In this document: positions 35,418-43,943 of the stretch, one piece after another
Layout of the letters: each line of letters opens with the position of its first letter
Position numbering within the stretch: position 1 is the first letter of the stretch
NCBI GenBank assembly: GCA_949294195.1
Contig: CASFGK010000007.1
Coordinates: 1-48,871 of the forward strand
Length of the DNA: 48,871 bases
Source of the DNA: an uncultured Bacteroidales bacterium
GTDB lineage: Bacteria > Bacteroidota > Bacteroidia > Bacteroidales > UBA932
Reading direction: 5' to 3'
Program-made: the position numbers and the translations under genes
Notes under the pieces: model-generated
Databases searched by the model: none
Told to the model about the DNA's origin: nothing
What the model saw: only the letters and a program-made list of their open reading frames with translations

Positions 35418-36497
35418 TCAACGCAGTGTCAGAAGCATATCAGCCAAGGCAATAGCAGCTGCAGCCTCAACGATTACAGGGGTCCTCAGTGCGAAGCAGA
35501 CATCATGGCGTCCCGGAATTGCAAGTGAAGCTATCTTCCCTGCAGTGAAGTTCCAAGTATGCTGGATCATCCTGATACTGGACGTCGGCTTGAATGCGAC
35601 TCTGAAGACAACAGGATTACCGTTGGTGATTCCACCGTTGGCACCGCCTGCTCCGTTGCCGGATGTTGTCCCTGCAGGCGAGACTATTGGGTCGTTATGC
35701 TCGGAACCTTTCATACGGGCTGCCCCGAAGCCGTCTCCGAACTCAATGCCCCTTACTCCCGGGATTGAAAAGACGAGATGGGAAACCAGCGATTCCACCG
35801 AATCAAAAAAAGGCTCTCCAAGTCCTACCGGGACATTTTTTACTGTGCATTCCACTATTCCTCCCAATGAATCCCCTGCTGAAATTGCCTTATCCAGCTG
35901 CGAAGACCATAGTACCGAAGGGTCCGTCACCCCGGGAAGTTCCACATCATGGCGGGTTACTCCTCCTATTTCGGCCAGATACGCGTCTATGGAAAACACC
36001 GTCCCGTCTCCATGCAGGCTGTCTGAAAGTCCGGACCGGACCAGACGGTCAAGGGCATAGGCGGAATGCAGGATTTTTTTTGCGATGACTCCTGCCGCCA
36101 CCATGGACAGAGTCACTCTTCCGGAAAAATGGCCGCCGCCTCTCGGATCATTGAAGTCATGCCATTTCACTCCTGCAACAAAATCCGCATGCCCGGGCCG
36201 AGGCATTTCCTTGAAAAGGGAGTAATCGGAAGGTCTGGTGTTTCCGTTTCGGAACAGCAGAGCCACAGGCGCTCCTGTAGTATGACCCGCCATCACCCCA
36301 CTGAGAATCTCAGGCATGTCATCTTCTTTTCTCGGAGTCGTGCCTTTGGCTCCGCTTTTCCTTCGCGAAAGATCCTCCGCGAAATCATCGGCTGACAGGC
36401 TGATTCCAGCAGGAACGCCATCAGCCACTACCCCTATCCCCGCTCCGTGTGATTCACCGAAAACGCTTATTCTGAAATTGCTGCCGAAAGTATTCAT
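35418..36497 (-). CDS. aroC: Chorismate synthase
   Basis: Last step of the shikimate pathway: EPSP to chorismate with reduced FMN. The 359 residues have SVFGESHGAGIGVVADGVPA, GTTPRKEDD, SGVMAGHTTGAPV, PRPGHADF and RGGGHFSGRVTLSMVAAG, the last being the form found in many anaerobes. Third gene of the operon aroB, aroD-aroA fusion, aroC, beginning 1 base after the fusion gene stop. It lies head-to-tail 3 bases from convergent ctpA with no visible terminator. Confidence 0.97.
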   Translation of the reverse strand: MNTFGSNFRISVFGESHGAGIGVVADGVPAGISLSADDFAEDLSRRKSGAKGTTPRKEDDMPEILSGVMAGHTTGAPVALLFRNGNTRPSDYSLFKEMPRPGHADFVAGVKWHDFNDPRGGGHFSGRVTLSMVAAGVIAKKILHSAYALDRLVRSGLSDSLHGDGTVFSIDAYLAEIGGVTRHDVELPGVTDPSVLWSSQLDKAISAGDSLGGIVECTVKNVPVGLGEPFFDSVESLVSHLVFSIPGVRGIEFGDGFGAARMKGSEHNDPIVSPAGTTSGNGAGGANGGITNGNPVVFRVAFKPTSSIRMIQHTWNFTAGKIASLAIPGRHDVCFALRTPVIVEAAAAIALADMLLTLR

Positions 36498-36498
36498 G

Positions 36499-38541
36499 TT
36501 ATATGCCTCTTATCTTGTCAAACAGATTGAAAAACGAAGGACATGATTTGGCTACACATTGCGTGTCATCCATCTCCACAGGAGAATCCGCTCCCAGGGA
36601 TGCGACGGCAAGCGCCATTGCCATACGATGGTCATGCCTTGTCCTGTAGCGTCCGCCCTTAAGCAGATTGCCTGTCAGTATTCTCATAGCCAGAGTCTGG
36701 CCGTTTATTTCAAGCGTATCCCCTTCGACTGAAGCCTTGACTCCCATCTGAGTCAGCATTTCAAGTATGGCCTGTCCCCTGTCGCTTTCCTTGTGAGAAA
36801 GTCTTCTTACGCCGCTTATCCTGCTGGTACCCTGACAGAAAGCCGCCAGAACAGATATAATAGGGAAAAGATCCGGACACTGTGATGCGTCCGTTGTGAA
36901 GCTGCGCAGCGGAGAACGCTGTACCGTTATATCTCCGTCATTGCCGTCATACTGGGAAAGGCTTGCACCTGCATCCATCAGTATGTCCATGATACTCAGA
37001 TCAGCCTGTATGGAGCCGGTATCCAGACCGGAAAGCATCACCCTGCCGAAAACCGCGCCGGCTACAAGGAAATTGGCAGCCGTGCTCCAGTCTCCTTCCA
37101 GGTCGAAATCAGCCGGGCTGTAGACCTGTCCGCCCTTTACCTTGAAAAGTATGTCACTGCAGAAATCCCAGCTTCCTTCTGACAGCATGAAGTCGTCTCC
37201 TCCAAGCAACTCGTCCGATATCCTGATTCCGAATTTCTTCAGGATATCCACAGTGATGAGCATGTAAGGAATGCTTACAGGTTCATGTACCGTAAAAGAC
37301 GAATTTCTTCCGGCCAGAGGAAGAGCCATCAGCAGCCCTGATATAAGTTGGGAGCCATTCGCGCCGGAAAAATCCGTTTTGCACGGGGTCAGACGCCCTT
37401 CAACTCTGAGCGGCACCCTGCACTCGCCATCCGGACCCGAAACATCTACGCCGAACTTATACATTATTCCGTCGACACCGGACAGAATACGCCCGGAAAG
37501 TGTCTTTTCTCCGGTCAGTGTCACGGGCCGTGATGCAAGTACGCTGACCAGAGGCAGCATAAGCCTTGTAAGCAGACCGGACTCTCCGACATGCAAAGTC
37601 CCGGAAGCATCGAGCAGGTCCTTCATTCTATCGGTCCCTGCCCCTTTGATGACAAGGGTATCCCCCTCCAGAGAAACTTCTGCACCGAGGCTTCGCGCAA
37701 CAGCTACGGCCGCCGCATTGTCCCCACAGTCGGAATAGTGTCTCAGATATGATATGCCGTCACTCAAAGCAGCCGCAATTACAGCCCGCTGGGCGAAACT
37801 CTTGGAAGACGGCACTCTTACGGAAGGGCAAGGCTGTTCCGAAGCGCTTGTCCCGGGTTCAGGATATCCCAGGAATTTCCGGTCTCCGTATACCATCCTG
37901 TACATTTCCCTGTCAGGCCATTGTCCAGGAGCTGCAGCATCTTCGAATGCCGCATAAGTAAACGGAGCTCCTTTTCTCAGGCATTCAAGCCTGGAGCTGC
38001 GGCCAGCTTCACCCATACAGAAAGCTATCAGTCTGGAAGGCTCGAAAATGTCATAAAGGGACATTACACGGTCGGCATCATCTTCCGAAACTGCCGTAGT
38101 GACTATTTTCGCTATCTCCCCGTCATGATAAAAGCATTTTTCCACTACGGCTTTCAGACTTTCCACAGAACCGGTTCCCCCGAAATCGTGATATGAACGG
38201 ATAAGGACAGTACCGTTCTCCCGTGCAGCCATGGCCACTCTCTTGACCATCTGCTTGGGAGCTTCCAGCTCGAGATCAGCATATCTTGCTCCCGCCACTA
38301 TCGCCTTTATCAGCCTGTCTTCGCAAAGTCTGGATGCGGCCGCTTCCGAAAGCGAACTGTCATTCTCCATAAGGACAGCCATGCGGCAGGTAGCCACCAG
38401 CGGAATGTCCGTCGAAAAGCATTCCTGTATCTGAGAAGCCGACATTTCACAGCTGTCAAGCCTTATTTCAGCCATCTCGCACAAAGGCACGGCATGCATG
38501 ACGTCGCAAGCGGACTTGTCATGTATAGTTGAACAAATCAT
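36499..38541 (-). CDS. Fusion of type I 3-dehydroquinate dehydratase and EPSP synthase
   Basis: A 680-residue two-domain enzyme for steps 3 and 6 of the shikimate pathway. Residues 1 to about 225 are a type I dehydroquinase (AroD): MAEIRLDSCEMS, ADLELE, SYHDFGGTG with catalytic His118, Schiff-base Lys145 in GEIAKIVTTA, and FCMGEAGRSSRL. Residues from about 238 are EPSP synthase (AroA): PSSKSFAQRAVIAAAL, GESGLLTRLMLPL, NGSQLISGLLMALPL, LSHKESDR and the C-terminal HDHRMAMALAVAS. All main catalytic residues of both parts seem intact. There is no frameshift or stop between them, only a short linker. The start is ATG at 38541, 15 bases after aroB. Confidence 0.92.
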   Translation of the reverse strand: MICSTIHDKSACDVMHAVPLCEMAEIRLDSCEMSASQIQECFSTDIPLVATCRMAVLMENDSSLSEAAASRLCEDRLIKAIVAGARYADLELEAPKQMVKRVAMAARENGTVLIRSYHDFGGTGSVESLKAVVEKCFYHDGEIAKIVTTAVSEDDADRVMSLYDIFEPSRLIAFCMGEAGRSSRLECLRKGAPFTYAAFEDAAAPGQWPDREMYRMVYGDRKFLGYPEPGTSASEQPCPSVRVPSSKSFAQRAVIAAALSDGISYLRHYSDCGDNAAAVAVARSLGAEVSLEGDTLVIKGAGTDRMKDLLDASGTLHVGESGLLTRLMLPLVSVLASRPVTLTGEKTLSGRILSGVDGIMYKFGVDVSGPDGECRVPLRVEGRLTPCKTDFSGANGSQLISGLLMALPLAGRNSSFTVHEPVSIPYMLITVDILKKFGIRISDELLGGDDFMLSEGSWDFCSDILFKVKGGQVYSPADFDLEGDWSTAANFLVAGAVFGRVMLSGLDTGSIQADLSIMDILMDAGASLSQYDGNDGDITVQRSPLRSFTTDASQCPDLFPIISVLAAFCQGTSRISGVRRLSHKESDRGQAILEMLTQMGVKASVEGDTLEINGQTLAMRILTGNLLKGGRYRTRHDHRMAMALAVASLGADSPVEMDDTQCVAKSCPSFFNLFDKIRGI

Positions 38542-38556
38542 TTTATGTTACACAAG

Positions 38557-39621
38557 TTATTTCATCAAATCCAAAGCCCGGCCGACCGGCATAGGCACGA
38601 TCCTGACATCTCCTATTCCGGCAGGCAGCACGAAATATATCCTTCCGTCCTCGGCTTTCTTGTCCTTGAGCATTGCCACGCCAAGTCTGTCCAGAGGGAA
38701 TGGCAGCAGCGTGGGCAGCCCGCACTTTTCAAGGTCCCGGGCAATCTGTCCGGCAAGTCCCGGACTGCCGATTCCCGCCGCTTCTGACAGACGTGCGGCA
38801 CATACCATTCCGATGGAAACAGCCTGTCCATGTGAAATGCGGTGGCTGCACCACTCTATGGCATGGGCAAATGTATGGCCGAGGTTCAGCTTGCGTCTTT
38901 CTCCTGTCTCGAACTGATCCCCGGACACAATCTCCGCCTTCACAGATACTGAAGAGCATACCAGTTCCTCCAGACTAGGCAAGGCCCCGGACATGAACAG
39001 GTCCCTGTCCCGTGCGGCATGAAGTCCGGCGAACAGGTCTATGGTCTTGCTGTAGTTTCCGTCATCCTTGATTACAAAGGTCTTGACCATTTCGGCTGCG
39101 CCTTCAAGAAGATGCCCGTATGGCAAAGTCTTCAATACTTCCGGACAAATATACGTAAACTCCGGCTGCCTTATTACACCAAGCATGTTTTTGTATCCCA
39201 GAAAATTCACGCCTGTCTTACCGCCGACCGATGCATCCACCTGCGCCAGTAGCGACGTAGGGACATAGGCCGTTTTTATGCCTCGTTTATATATAGCCGC
39301 AGCAAACCCGGCCATATCCGTAAGGATTCCGCCGCCGACTGCAAGAAGCAGGGCATTCCTGTCAGCACCGTTCTCCAAAAGCCATGTGCATATACGCGTA
39401 ACTGTACTGATATCCTTGTCTTCTTCCGAAACGTCAAGTCCCAGTTCCGCTGTCAGGCCGACCGCCTGCCCGATAGTAACGGCATGCGGATATACATTCC
39501 TGTCATACACCAAATAAACAGGCCCGGTCCTGTCCAGGAAGGACGGGAGAGCATCCAGAGACGGCCTGAAAATTACATGGCCGGTATATGTCCCGGTCCC
39601 GGAAATCAGTATGTCTTCCAT
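38557..39621 (-). CDS. aroB: 3-dehydroquinate synthase
   Basis: Second enzyme of the shikimate pathway, NAD- and metal-dependent cyclisation of DAHP. The 354-residue form starts at ATG 39621 (MEDILISGTG). It shows AVGGGILTDMAGFAAAIYKR with the NAD-binding glycines, YVPTSLLAQVDASVGGKTGV and LNLGHTFAHAIEW, whose His residues bind the metal. An ATG at 39648 would lie within the -7 box of the promoter, so it was not chosen. First gene of the operon; the spacer upstream holds the first copy of the repeated ~92-bp element. Confidence 0.96.
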   Translation of the reverse strand: MEDILISGTGTYTGHVIFRPSLDALPSFLDRTGPVYLVYDRNVYPHAVTIGQAVGLTAELGLDVSEEDKDISTVTRICTWLLENGADRNALLLAVGGGILTDMAGFAAAIYKRGIKTAYVPTSLLAQVDASVGGKTGVNFLGYKNMLGVIRQPEFTYICPEVLKTLPYGHLLEGAAEMVKTFVIKDDGNYSKTIDLFAGLHAARDRDLFMSGALPSLEELVCSSVSVKAEIVSGDQFETGERRKLNLGHTFAHAIEWCSHRISHGQAVSIGMVCAARLSEAAGIGSPGLAGQIARDLEKCGLPTLLPFPLDRLGVAMLKDKKAEDGRIYFVLPAGIGDVRIVPMPVGRALDLMK

Positions 39622-39643
39622 TTCACTACACTTCAGATATTCC

Positions 39644-39735
39644 TGCAAATATACGCAGCAGCCGAGAAAAAAGGAATTAACTTGTTCAATTTCCTTTTCC
39701 GAGACGCAACAGTATTTCTGCCGAAGGCAAATATA
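39644..39735 (-). repeat. Repeated intergenic element, copy A (before aroB)
   Basis: A 92-bp segment that aligns with 48646-48738 over its full length; by hand count about 71 of 93 columns agree with one gap. Left to right it has TGCAAATATA, CCGAG, an inverted repeat (AAAAGGAA 39669-39676 with TTCCTTTT 39691-39698) around TTAACTTGTTCAA, a second CCGAG (39699-39703) and CAAATATA (39728-39735). The end boxes read TATATTTG on the minus strand, the promoter -7 pattern, directed toward aroB. Confidence 0.75.
39646..39653 (-). promoter_or_regulatory. -7 box of the shikimate operon
   Basis: TATATTTG on the minus strand, 24 bases before the aroB ATG. A second TATATTTG stands 82 bases upstream (39728-39735). 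Neither has TTTG at -33; the proximal one has TTCC there. Confidence 0.55.
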
Positions 39736-39780
39736 GTGATTAAAGTTTATGGAGGACTCCCTGCGGACTGAAAGAAAATA

Positions 39781-39817
39781 CCGGACAGTGAAGTTTCCGT
39801 ATGTACGTGCTGTCCGG
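39781..39817. repeat. Inverted repeat upstream of the ROK kinase gene
   Basis: CCGGACAG (39781-39788) and CTGTCCGG (39810-39817), with an inner palindrome CGTATGTACG (39798-39807). It lies just upstream of the ROK promoter and may be an operator or the 3' end of a transcript. Confidence 0.4.
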
Positions 39818-39829
39818 GAAAAACACGAA

Positions 39830-39860
39830 TTGGATTTATTATATGGATTTTTTATCTTTG
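39830..39860 (+). promoter_or_regulatory. Promoter of the ROK-manA-tsaE operon
   Basis: TTG (39830-39832), 20 bases, then TATCTTTG (39853-39860). The leader to the ATG at 39896 is about 30 bases. This favours the ATG at 39896 over the longer frame from 39749. Confidence 0.65.
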
Positions 39861-39895
39861 TATGTTTGTTCAGAAATTTATTTTTTAAAACAGAT

Positions 39896-41014
39896 ATGGC
39901 AAATTATACTAATGACCCGCGCATCGTCCTGACCCTGGACGCAGGAGGCACAAACATGGTCTTCAGCGCGATGAAAGGAGGAAAATTCATTGTAGATCCT
40001 ATCACATTGCCGTCAAATGCGGCAAACCTCGACCTTTGTCTCGGCACAATGGTGACAGGCTTCAGAACCGTAGTATGGAAACTCGGCGAAGAAAAGGAAA
40101 CACCTGCCGCTATCAGTTTTGCTTTCCCGGGGCCTGCCGACTACCCTAACGGAATCATCGGTGGATACCTTCCGAATTTCCCTTCTTTCAGGGACGGAGT
40201 GGCGCTAGGACCATATTTGAGCAATGAATTCGGGGTCCCGGTCTATATCAACAACGACGGTGACCTGTTTGCATATGGAGAAGCTCTCGGAGGCCTTCTT
40301 CCTGAAATCAATGACAAGCTCGAGCAGGCTGGTTCTTCAAAACGCTACAGAAACCTCATAGGATATACATTCGGTACAGGACTCGGCATCGGAACCGTAA
40401 TCAACGGAGAACTCAACCGGGGAGACAACTCCTGCGTTGAAACATTCTGCCTGCCGCATACGGACAACCATGATATCATAGTAGAGGACGGGGCATCCAT
40501 AAGGGCCGTCAAGAGAGTATACAGACAGCTCAGCGGAGACAGCGACAATTCTCTGGAACCAAAAGACATATTCGACATAGCAGAAGGGAAAAGAGCCGGA
40601 GACCAGGAAGCTGCAAAGAAAGCTTTCGACACGATGGGACGTGTAGCCGGTGACGCCATGGCCACTGCAGTAACGCTCATTGACGGACTTATCGTTATCG
40701 GAGGAGGCATCACTGCAGCCAGGAAATATATCATGCCGGGACTGCTGGAGATGCTCAGAAGCAAGATGCACACTCTTGCAGGCGACGAGCTGAACAGAGT
40801 CCAGATGAAAGTATATGATCTGGACAACGATGACGAATTCACCGCTTTCGCAAAAGGAGACCAGAGAAAGATAAAAGTCTACGGCAGCGACAAGGAAGTG
40901 ACATACGACCCACAGAAACGAATCGGAGTCGCCATCTCCAAGCTGGGTGCCAGCAAAGCCATTTCATTAGGCGCATACACCTTTGCCCTCAACCAGTTGG
41001 ACAAGAACAAATAG
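39896..41014 (+). CDS. ROK-family sugar kinase
   Basis: ATP-dependent kinase of the ROK family, 372 residues from the ATG at 39896 (MANYTNDPRI). LTLDAGGTNMVFSAM is the phosphate-binding loop, INNDGDLFAYGE holds the catalytic Asp, and GYTFGTGLGIGTVINGEL and VIGGGITAARKY are further family motifs. The usual ROK zinc motif (CxCGxxGCxE) is not present; the matching region reads CVETFCLPH. The neighbour manA suggests a mannose, fructose or glucose kinase role. No DNA-binding domain is present, so it is not a ROK repressor. manA starts 17 bases downstream. Confidence 0.85.
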   Translation: MANYTNDPRIVLTLDAGGTNMVFSAMKGGKFIVDPITLPSNAANLDLCLGTMVTGFRTVVWKLGEEKETPAAISFAFPGPADYPNGIIGGYLPNFPSFRDGVALGPYLSNEFGVPVYINNDGDLFAYGEALGGLLPEINDKLEQAGSSKRYRNLIGYTFGTGLGIGTVINGELNRGDNSCVETFCLPHTDNHDIIVEDGASIRAVKRVYRQLSGDSDNSLEPKDIFDIAEGKRAGDQEAAKKAFDTMGRVAGDAMATAVTLIDGLIVIGGGITAARKYIMPGLLEMLRSKMHTLAGDELNRVQMKVYDLDNDDEFTAFAKGDQRKIKVYGSDKEVTYDPQKRIGVAISKLGASKAISLGAYTFALNQLDKNK

Positions 41015-41031
41015 TCAAAAAAATCAAAAAT

Positions 41032-42009
41032 ATGTATCCTCTTAAGTTCAAACCAATACTCAAGACACTTGTATGGGGCGGTGAAAAAATCGCTCCGTTC
41101 AAGGGAATAACCACGGACCAGCACAATATCGGCGAAAGCTGGGAACTTTCAGGAGTAAAAGGGAACGAATCGGTGGTAGCTAACGGGGAATTTGCCGGCA
41201 AGACTATCACGGAGCTCGTCCATGAATTCAAAGGGAAACTCATCGGCGAGGAAAACTACCGCCGTACAGGTGACCAGTTCCCGCTTCTGATCAAATTCAT
41301 CGATGCCAAACAGGACTTGTCCATTCAGGTACATCCTGATGATGAACTCGCTGCCGCAAGACATAACGGGTCAAAAGGGAAAACCGAAATGTGGTATGTC
41401 GTGGCTGCCGACAAGGATGCCCATCTCATGTCAGGGCTTACCAGGGAAATCACACCTGAAGAATACGAGGCAAAAGTAAACGACCACACCATTACCGATG
41501 TCCTCCATGACTACAAAGTAGCTCCGGGGGATGTCTTTTTCCTGCCGGCAGGACGTATACACAGCATCGGATCAGGCTCTTTCATCGCTGAAATCCAGCA
41601 GACATCGGATATCACCTACAGAATATATGACTTCGGACGTCTGGGACTTGACGGCAAACCGCGCGAGCTTCATACAGAGCTGGCAAAGTCAGCCATCGAC
41701 TATACTGTCCATCCTGACTACAGGACAAATTACAAAAAGGAGAAAGACCGGGAGAACGTACTGGTAGACTGCAAGTACTTCACCACTTCTCTCTATGATC
41801 TTGACAGAACCGTAACAAGGGATCTCAAGGATCTGGACTCTTTCTTGATAGTAATCTGTATCGCAGGGAAAGGGACGCTGAAAGATGCCGAAGGGCATGA
41901 AGTTACTTTACATCAAGGAGAAACAGTGCTTGTCCCGGCAGACTGCAATGCCGTTACTTTTTCACCTGACGGGCAAGGCATGCAGCTTCTTACAAGTTAC
42001 GTAAAATAA
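41032..42009 (+). CDS. manA: Mannose-6-phosphate isomerase, class I
   Basis: Interconverts mannose 6-phosphate and fructose 6-phosphate with a zinc ion. The 325 residues are the shorter cupin type. Metal ligands are visible in SIQVHPDDE (His101), GKTEMWY (Glu119) and LPAGRIHSIG (His177). Follows the ROK kinase, so the pair could convert free mannose to fructose 6-phosphate. Its stop codon overlaps the tsaE start by one base (TAATG). Confidence 0.93.
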   Translation: MYPLKFKPILKTLVWGGEKIAPFKGITTDQHNIGESWELSGVKGNESVVANGEFAGKTITELVHEFKGKLIGEENYRRTGDQFPLLIKFIDAKQDLSIQVHPDDELAAARHNGSKGKTEMWYVVAADKDAHLMSGLTREITPEEYEAKVNDHTITDVLHDYKVAPGDVFFLPAGRIHSIGSGSFIAEIQQTSDITYRIYDFGRLGLDGKPRELHTELAKSAIDYTVHPDYRTNYKKEKDRENVLVDCKYFTTSLYDLDRTVTRDLKDLDSFLIVICIAGKGTLKDAEGHEVTLHQGETVLVPADCNAVTFSPDGQGMQLLTSYVK

Positions 42010-42434
42010 TGCAGAAGACGGAAATACATATCAAAGACCTCAGTGACCTTGAAAAGGCCGCTGAGGCTTTTCTTAAAAAAACGGCAGGGCACAATCTGAT
42101 CGCCTTCTACGCGCCTATGGGAGCAGGGAAAACGACATTCACCACAGCTCTCTGCAAGCGTCTTGGAGTAACGGATCCGATATGTTCCCCTACATTCACC
42201 ATTATTAATGAATACGTCACTTCCGACGGGCAGACAATCTATCATTTTGATTTTTACCGCATCACCAAGCTTTCTGAAGCTATTGACATAGGTCTGGAAG
42301 ACTATCTGTACAGCGGGAATCTATGCCTTATGGAATGGCCTGAAAACATCAGTGAACTTCTTCCGGAAGAAACCCTCAAAGTACATATCCAGGTCAATCC
42401 AGACCTGTCAAGAACAATCTGGTGGGAAGAATAA
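42009..42434 (+). CDS. tsaE: tRNA threonylcarbamoyladenosine biosynthesis ATPase TsaE
   Basis: P-loop ATPase that supports TsaB/TsaD in making the t6A37 modification of ANN-decoding tRNAs. The 141 residues carry the Walker A loop GAGKTT (38-43), SPTFTIINEY, and HFDFYRI, with CLMEWPENI near the end. Last gene of the ROK-manA-tsaE unit; it ends 6 bases before the convergent unknown lipoprotein gene. Confidence 0.94.
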   Translation: MQKTEIHIKDLSDLEKAAEAFLKKTAGHNLIAFYAPMGAGKTTFTTALCKRLGVTDPICSPTFTIINEYVTSDGQTIYHFDFYRITKLSEAIDIGLEDYLYSGNLCLMEWPENISELLPEETLKVHIQVNPDLSRTIWWEE

Positions 42435-42440
42435 CGTTAC

Positions 42441-43697
42441 CTACCAAATGGATATGTCGGCATAATATCCGTTGAAATCAGCTTTTTTCACCTCTCCATC
42501 TATGTTGACAAGAGGCGCATTGTCGGATCTGTCCGAGTAAAGAAGATACAAATGCCCATTGTATTTTGCAGCTGGAGTGACTCCATAAAAAGTCGTGCGG
42601 CTTCCATATGAGCGTATTTCCGCTCCGTTCTTATAGCATATTACTCCGATCTTGTCATCATGCTTATTGACCATATCGTATATATTCCCCTTATTTGTAA
42701 ATGTGTAAAGAGGGACATGACCTGTCGGCAACGAATAAAGAAGCTGGCCCCTGTTGTTCCATACGATATAATTTTCATTTATATCCGAAGGCGTTTTGCG
42801 AAAGCGGCCCCTGAGATAAATGCAGTCTTCGTCTTTTGACATTTCACAGAACACCAGACTGCCTGTCTGCCCCGGATCCAGGTCGAAGATTTTTTCTCCT
42901 CCCTCATAATAGGCGTATGTGGATGAGTTTCCATCACTTCCAACATAACATACGCTTCCGTCCCGGCCCAAAGTAGCACAGTATATTTTCTTATGCGCTG
43001 ACTTTGTGGCAAAGAGTTCCGAATTCCCATTATCATACAGATAATAACCTGATGCGACCGACCTCGCCTTGTCTCCGACTTGATAAACGAGGTAAATGTG
43101 GCCGTTTTCTTCTATGATATCCGAAAGTACAGTCCCAACGTCTACCGAAAGCAATGCCTGACCGTTCTTTCTGAACACGAATCCGTCACCGTCACCAGGC
43201 ATAGGTCTGCAGACCGTATACACATCACCGCTTTCCGAAACCAGAAAACCTCGCATGAACTCTCTGCCAGGATATCGGAACAGATCGACACCATCCTTCT
43301 TTATGACCGTCTCGGTCCTTGTGGCATAATCAGTATACAGATGTCCCTTTATGAATCTGTGCATGTCAAAATCAGATGCTGTCTCATAAGCATCCCCGAT
43401 CGGAACTTCCAGAATCCTTTCCCCTTCCTTCTCGACAAACAATGTACATTTGACTTTACCCTTATGCGCATCATGCACCCAATCATATCCCTCCGGATAC
43501 TCAAGCGCGGTAAAATACAAAGTATCGTCCTGCTCCGGAAATTCATCAGGATCATCATCCGGGACATCATCCGGAATTTCATCTCCGATATCCGGATTCT
43601 CCGGCAAAACCTGGCCCTTCTGTACACACATGGTAAACAATAACGTACTTGCAGCCATCAAAACGGTCTGCATCATTAGTTTTTTCTTACTTCTCAT
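42441..43697 (-). CDS. Unrecognised lipoprotein, possibly a beta-propeller
   Basis: I do not recognise the family. The 418 residues start with a hydrophobic signal and Cys24 in LLFTMC, a weak lipobox, followed by an acidic, proline-rich linker (about 30-57, many PD and DD pairs). The rest (about 58-418) is beta-rich with repeated units such as KDGVDLFRYPG, GHIYLVYQ, DEDCIYLRG and GHLYLLYS, which look like blades of a propeller with a xxxYLLY pattern. No catalytic motif is seen. It stands alone on the minus strand and no TAnnTTTG box was found upstream. A surface or periplasmic binding role is possible. Confidence 0.7.
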   Translation of the reverse strand: MRSKKKLMMQTVLMAASTLLFTMCVQKGQVLPENPDIGDEIPDDVPDDDPDEFPEQDDTLYFTALEYPEGYDWVHDAHKGKVKCTLFVEKEGERILEVPIGDAYETASDFDMHRFIKGHLYTDYATRTETVIKKDGVDLFRYPGREFMRGFLVSESGDVYTVCRPMPGDGDGFVFRKNGQALLSVDVGTVLSDIIEENGHIYLVYQVGDKARSVASGYYLYDNGNSELFATKSAHKKIYCATLGRDGSVCYVGSDGNSSTYAYYEGGEKIFDLDPGQTGSLVFCEMSKDEDCIYLRGRFRKTPSDINENYIVWNNRGQLLYSLPTGHVPLYTFTNKGNIYDMVNKHDDKIGVICYKNGAEIRSYGSRTTFYGVTPAAKYNGHLYLLYSDRSDNAPLVNIDGEVKKADFNGYYADISIW

Positions 43698-43889
43698 AAA
43701 GACTGTGAAAGTTTAAATTTGATTTTTTCAGTTTGAATTCCATGATCACCGAATCCGGCCGGCAAAGGAAAACAGAAAAATAAAAGCCGCGAAATATCCC
43801 GCCTCATATATCGTGACTTCACCACAGGTTTACGATTCTTAATATTATACACGTTTATAAAATTCAGAAAAACCAATAAAAAAAAGAAA

Positions 43890-43917
43890 TCCCCGTCACA
43901 GAACGATCTGGAGGGGA
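43890..43917 (-). terminator. Terminator of the suf-ispE operon
   Basis: TCCCC (43890-43894) pairs with GGGGA (43913-43917), and CAGA (43899-43902) with TCTG (43907-43910) inside it. On the minus strand it is followed by TTTCTTTTTTTTATTGG. It lies 26 bases past the ispE stop. Confidence 0.8.
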
Positions 43918-43943
43918 CATTCTAATTATTTGGTTTTCAATGA

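Noticed and set aside
39644-39735. The repeated element as a MITE or transposon remnant
   Set aside because: The end boxes are direct, not inverted, repeats. No target-site duplication or terminal inverted repeats are visible, and both copies keep the same orientation to an operon.
39749-39895. 49-residue N-terminal extension of the ROK kinase
   Set aside because: It would lie across the ROK promoter (39830-39860) and has no family similarity. The conserved kinase begins at MANYTNDPRI.
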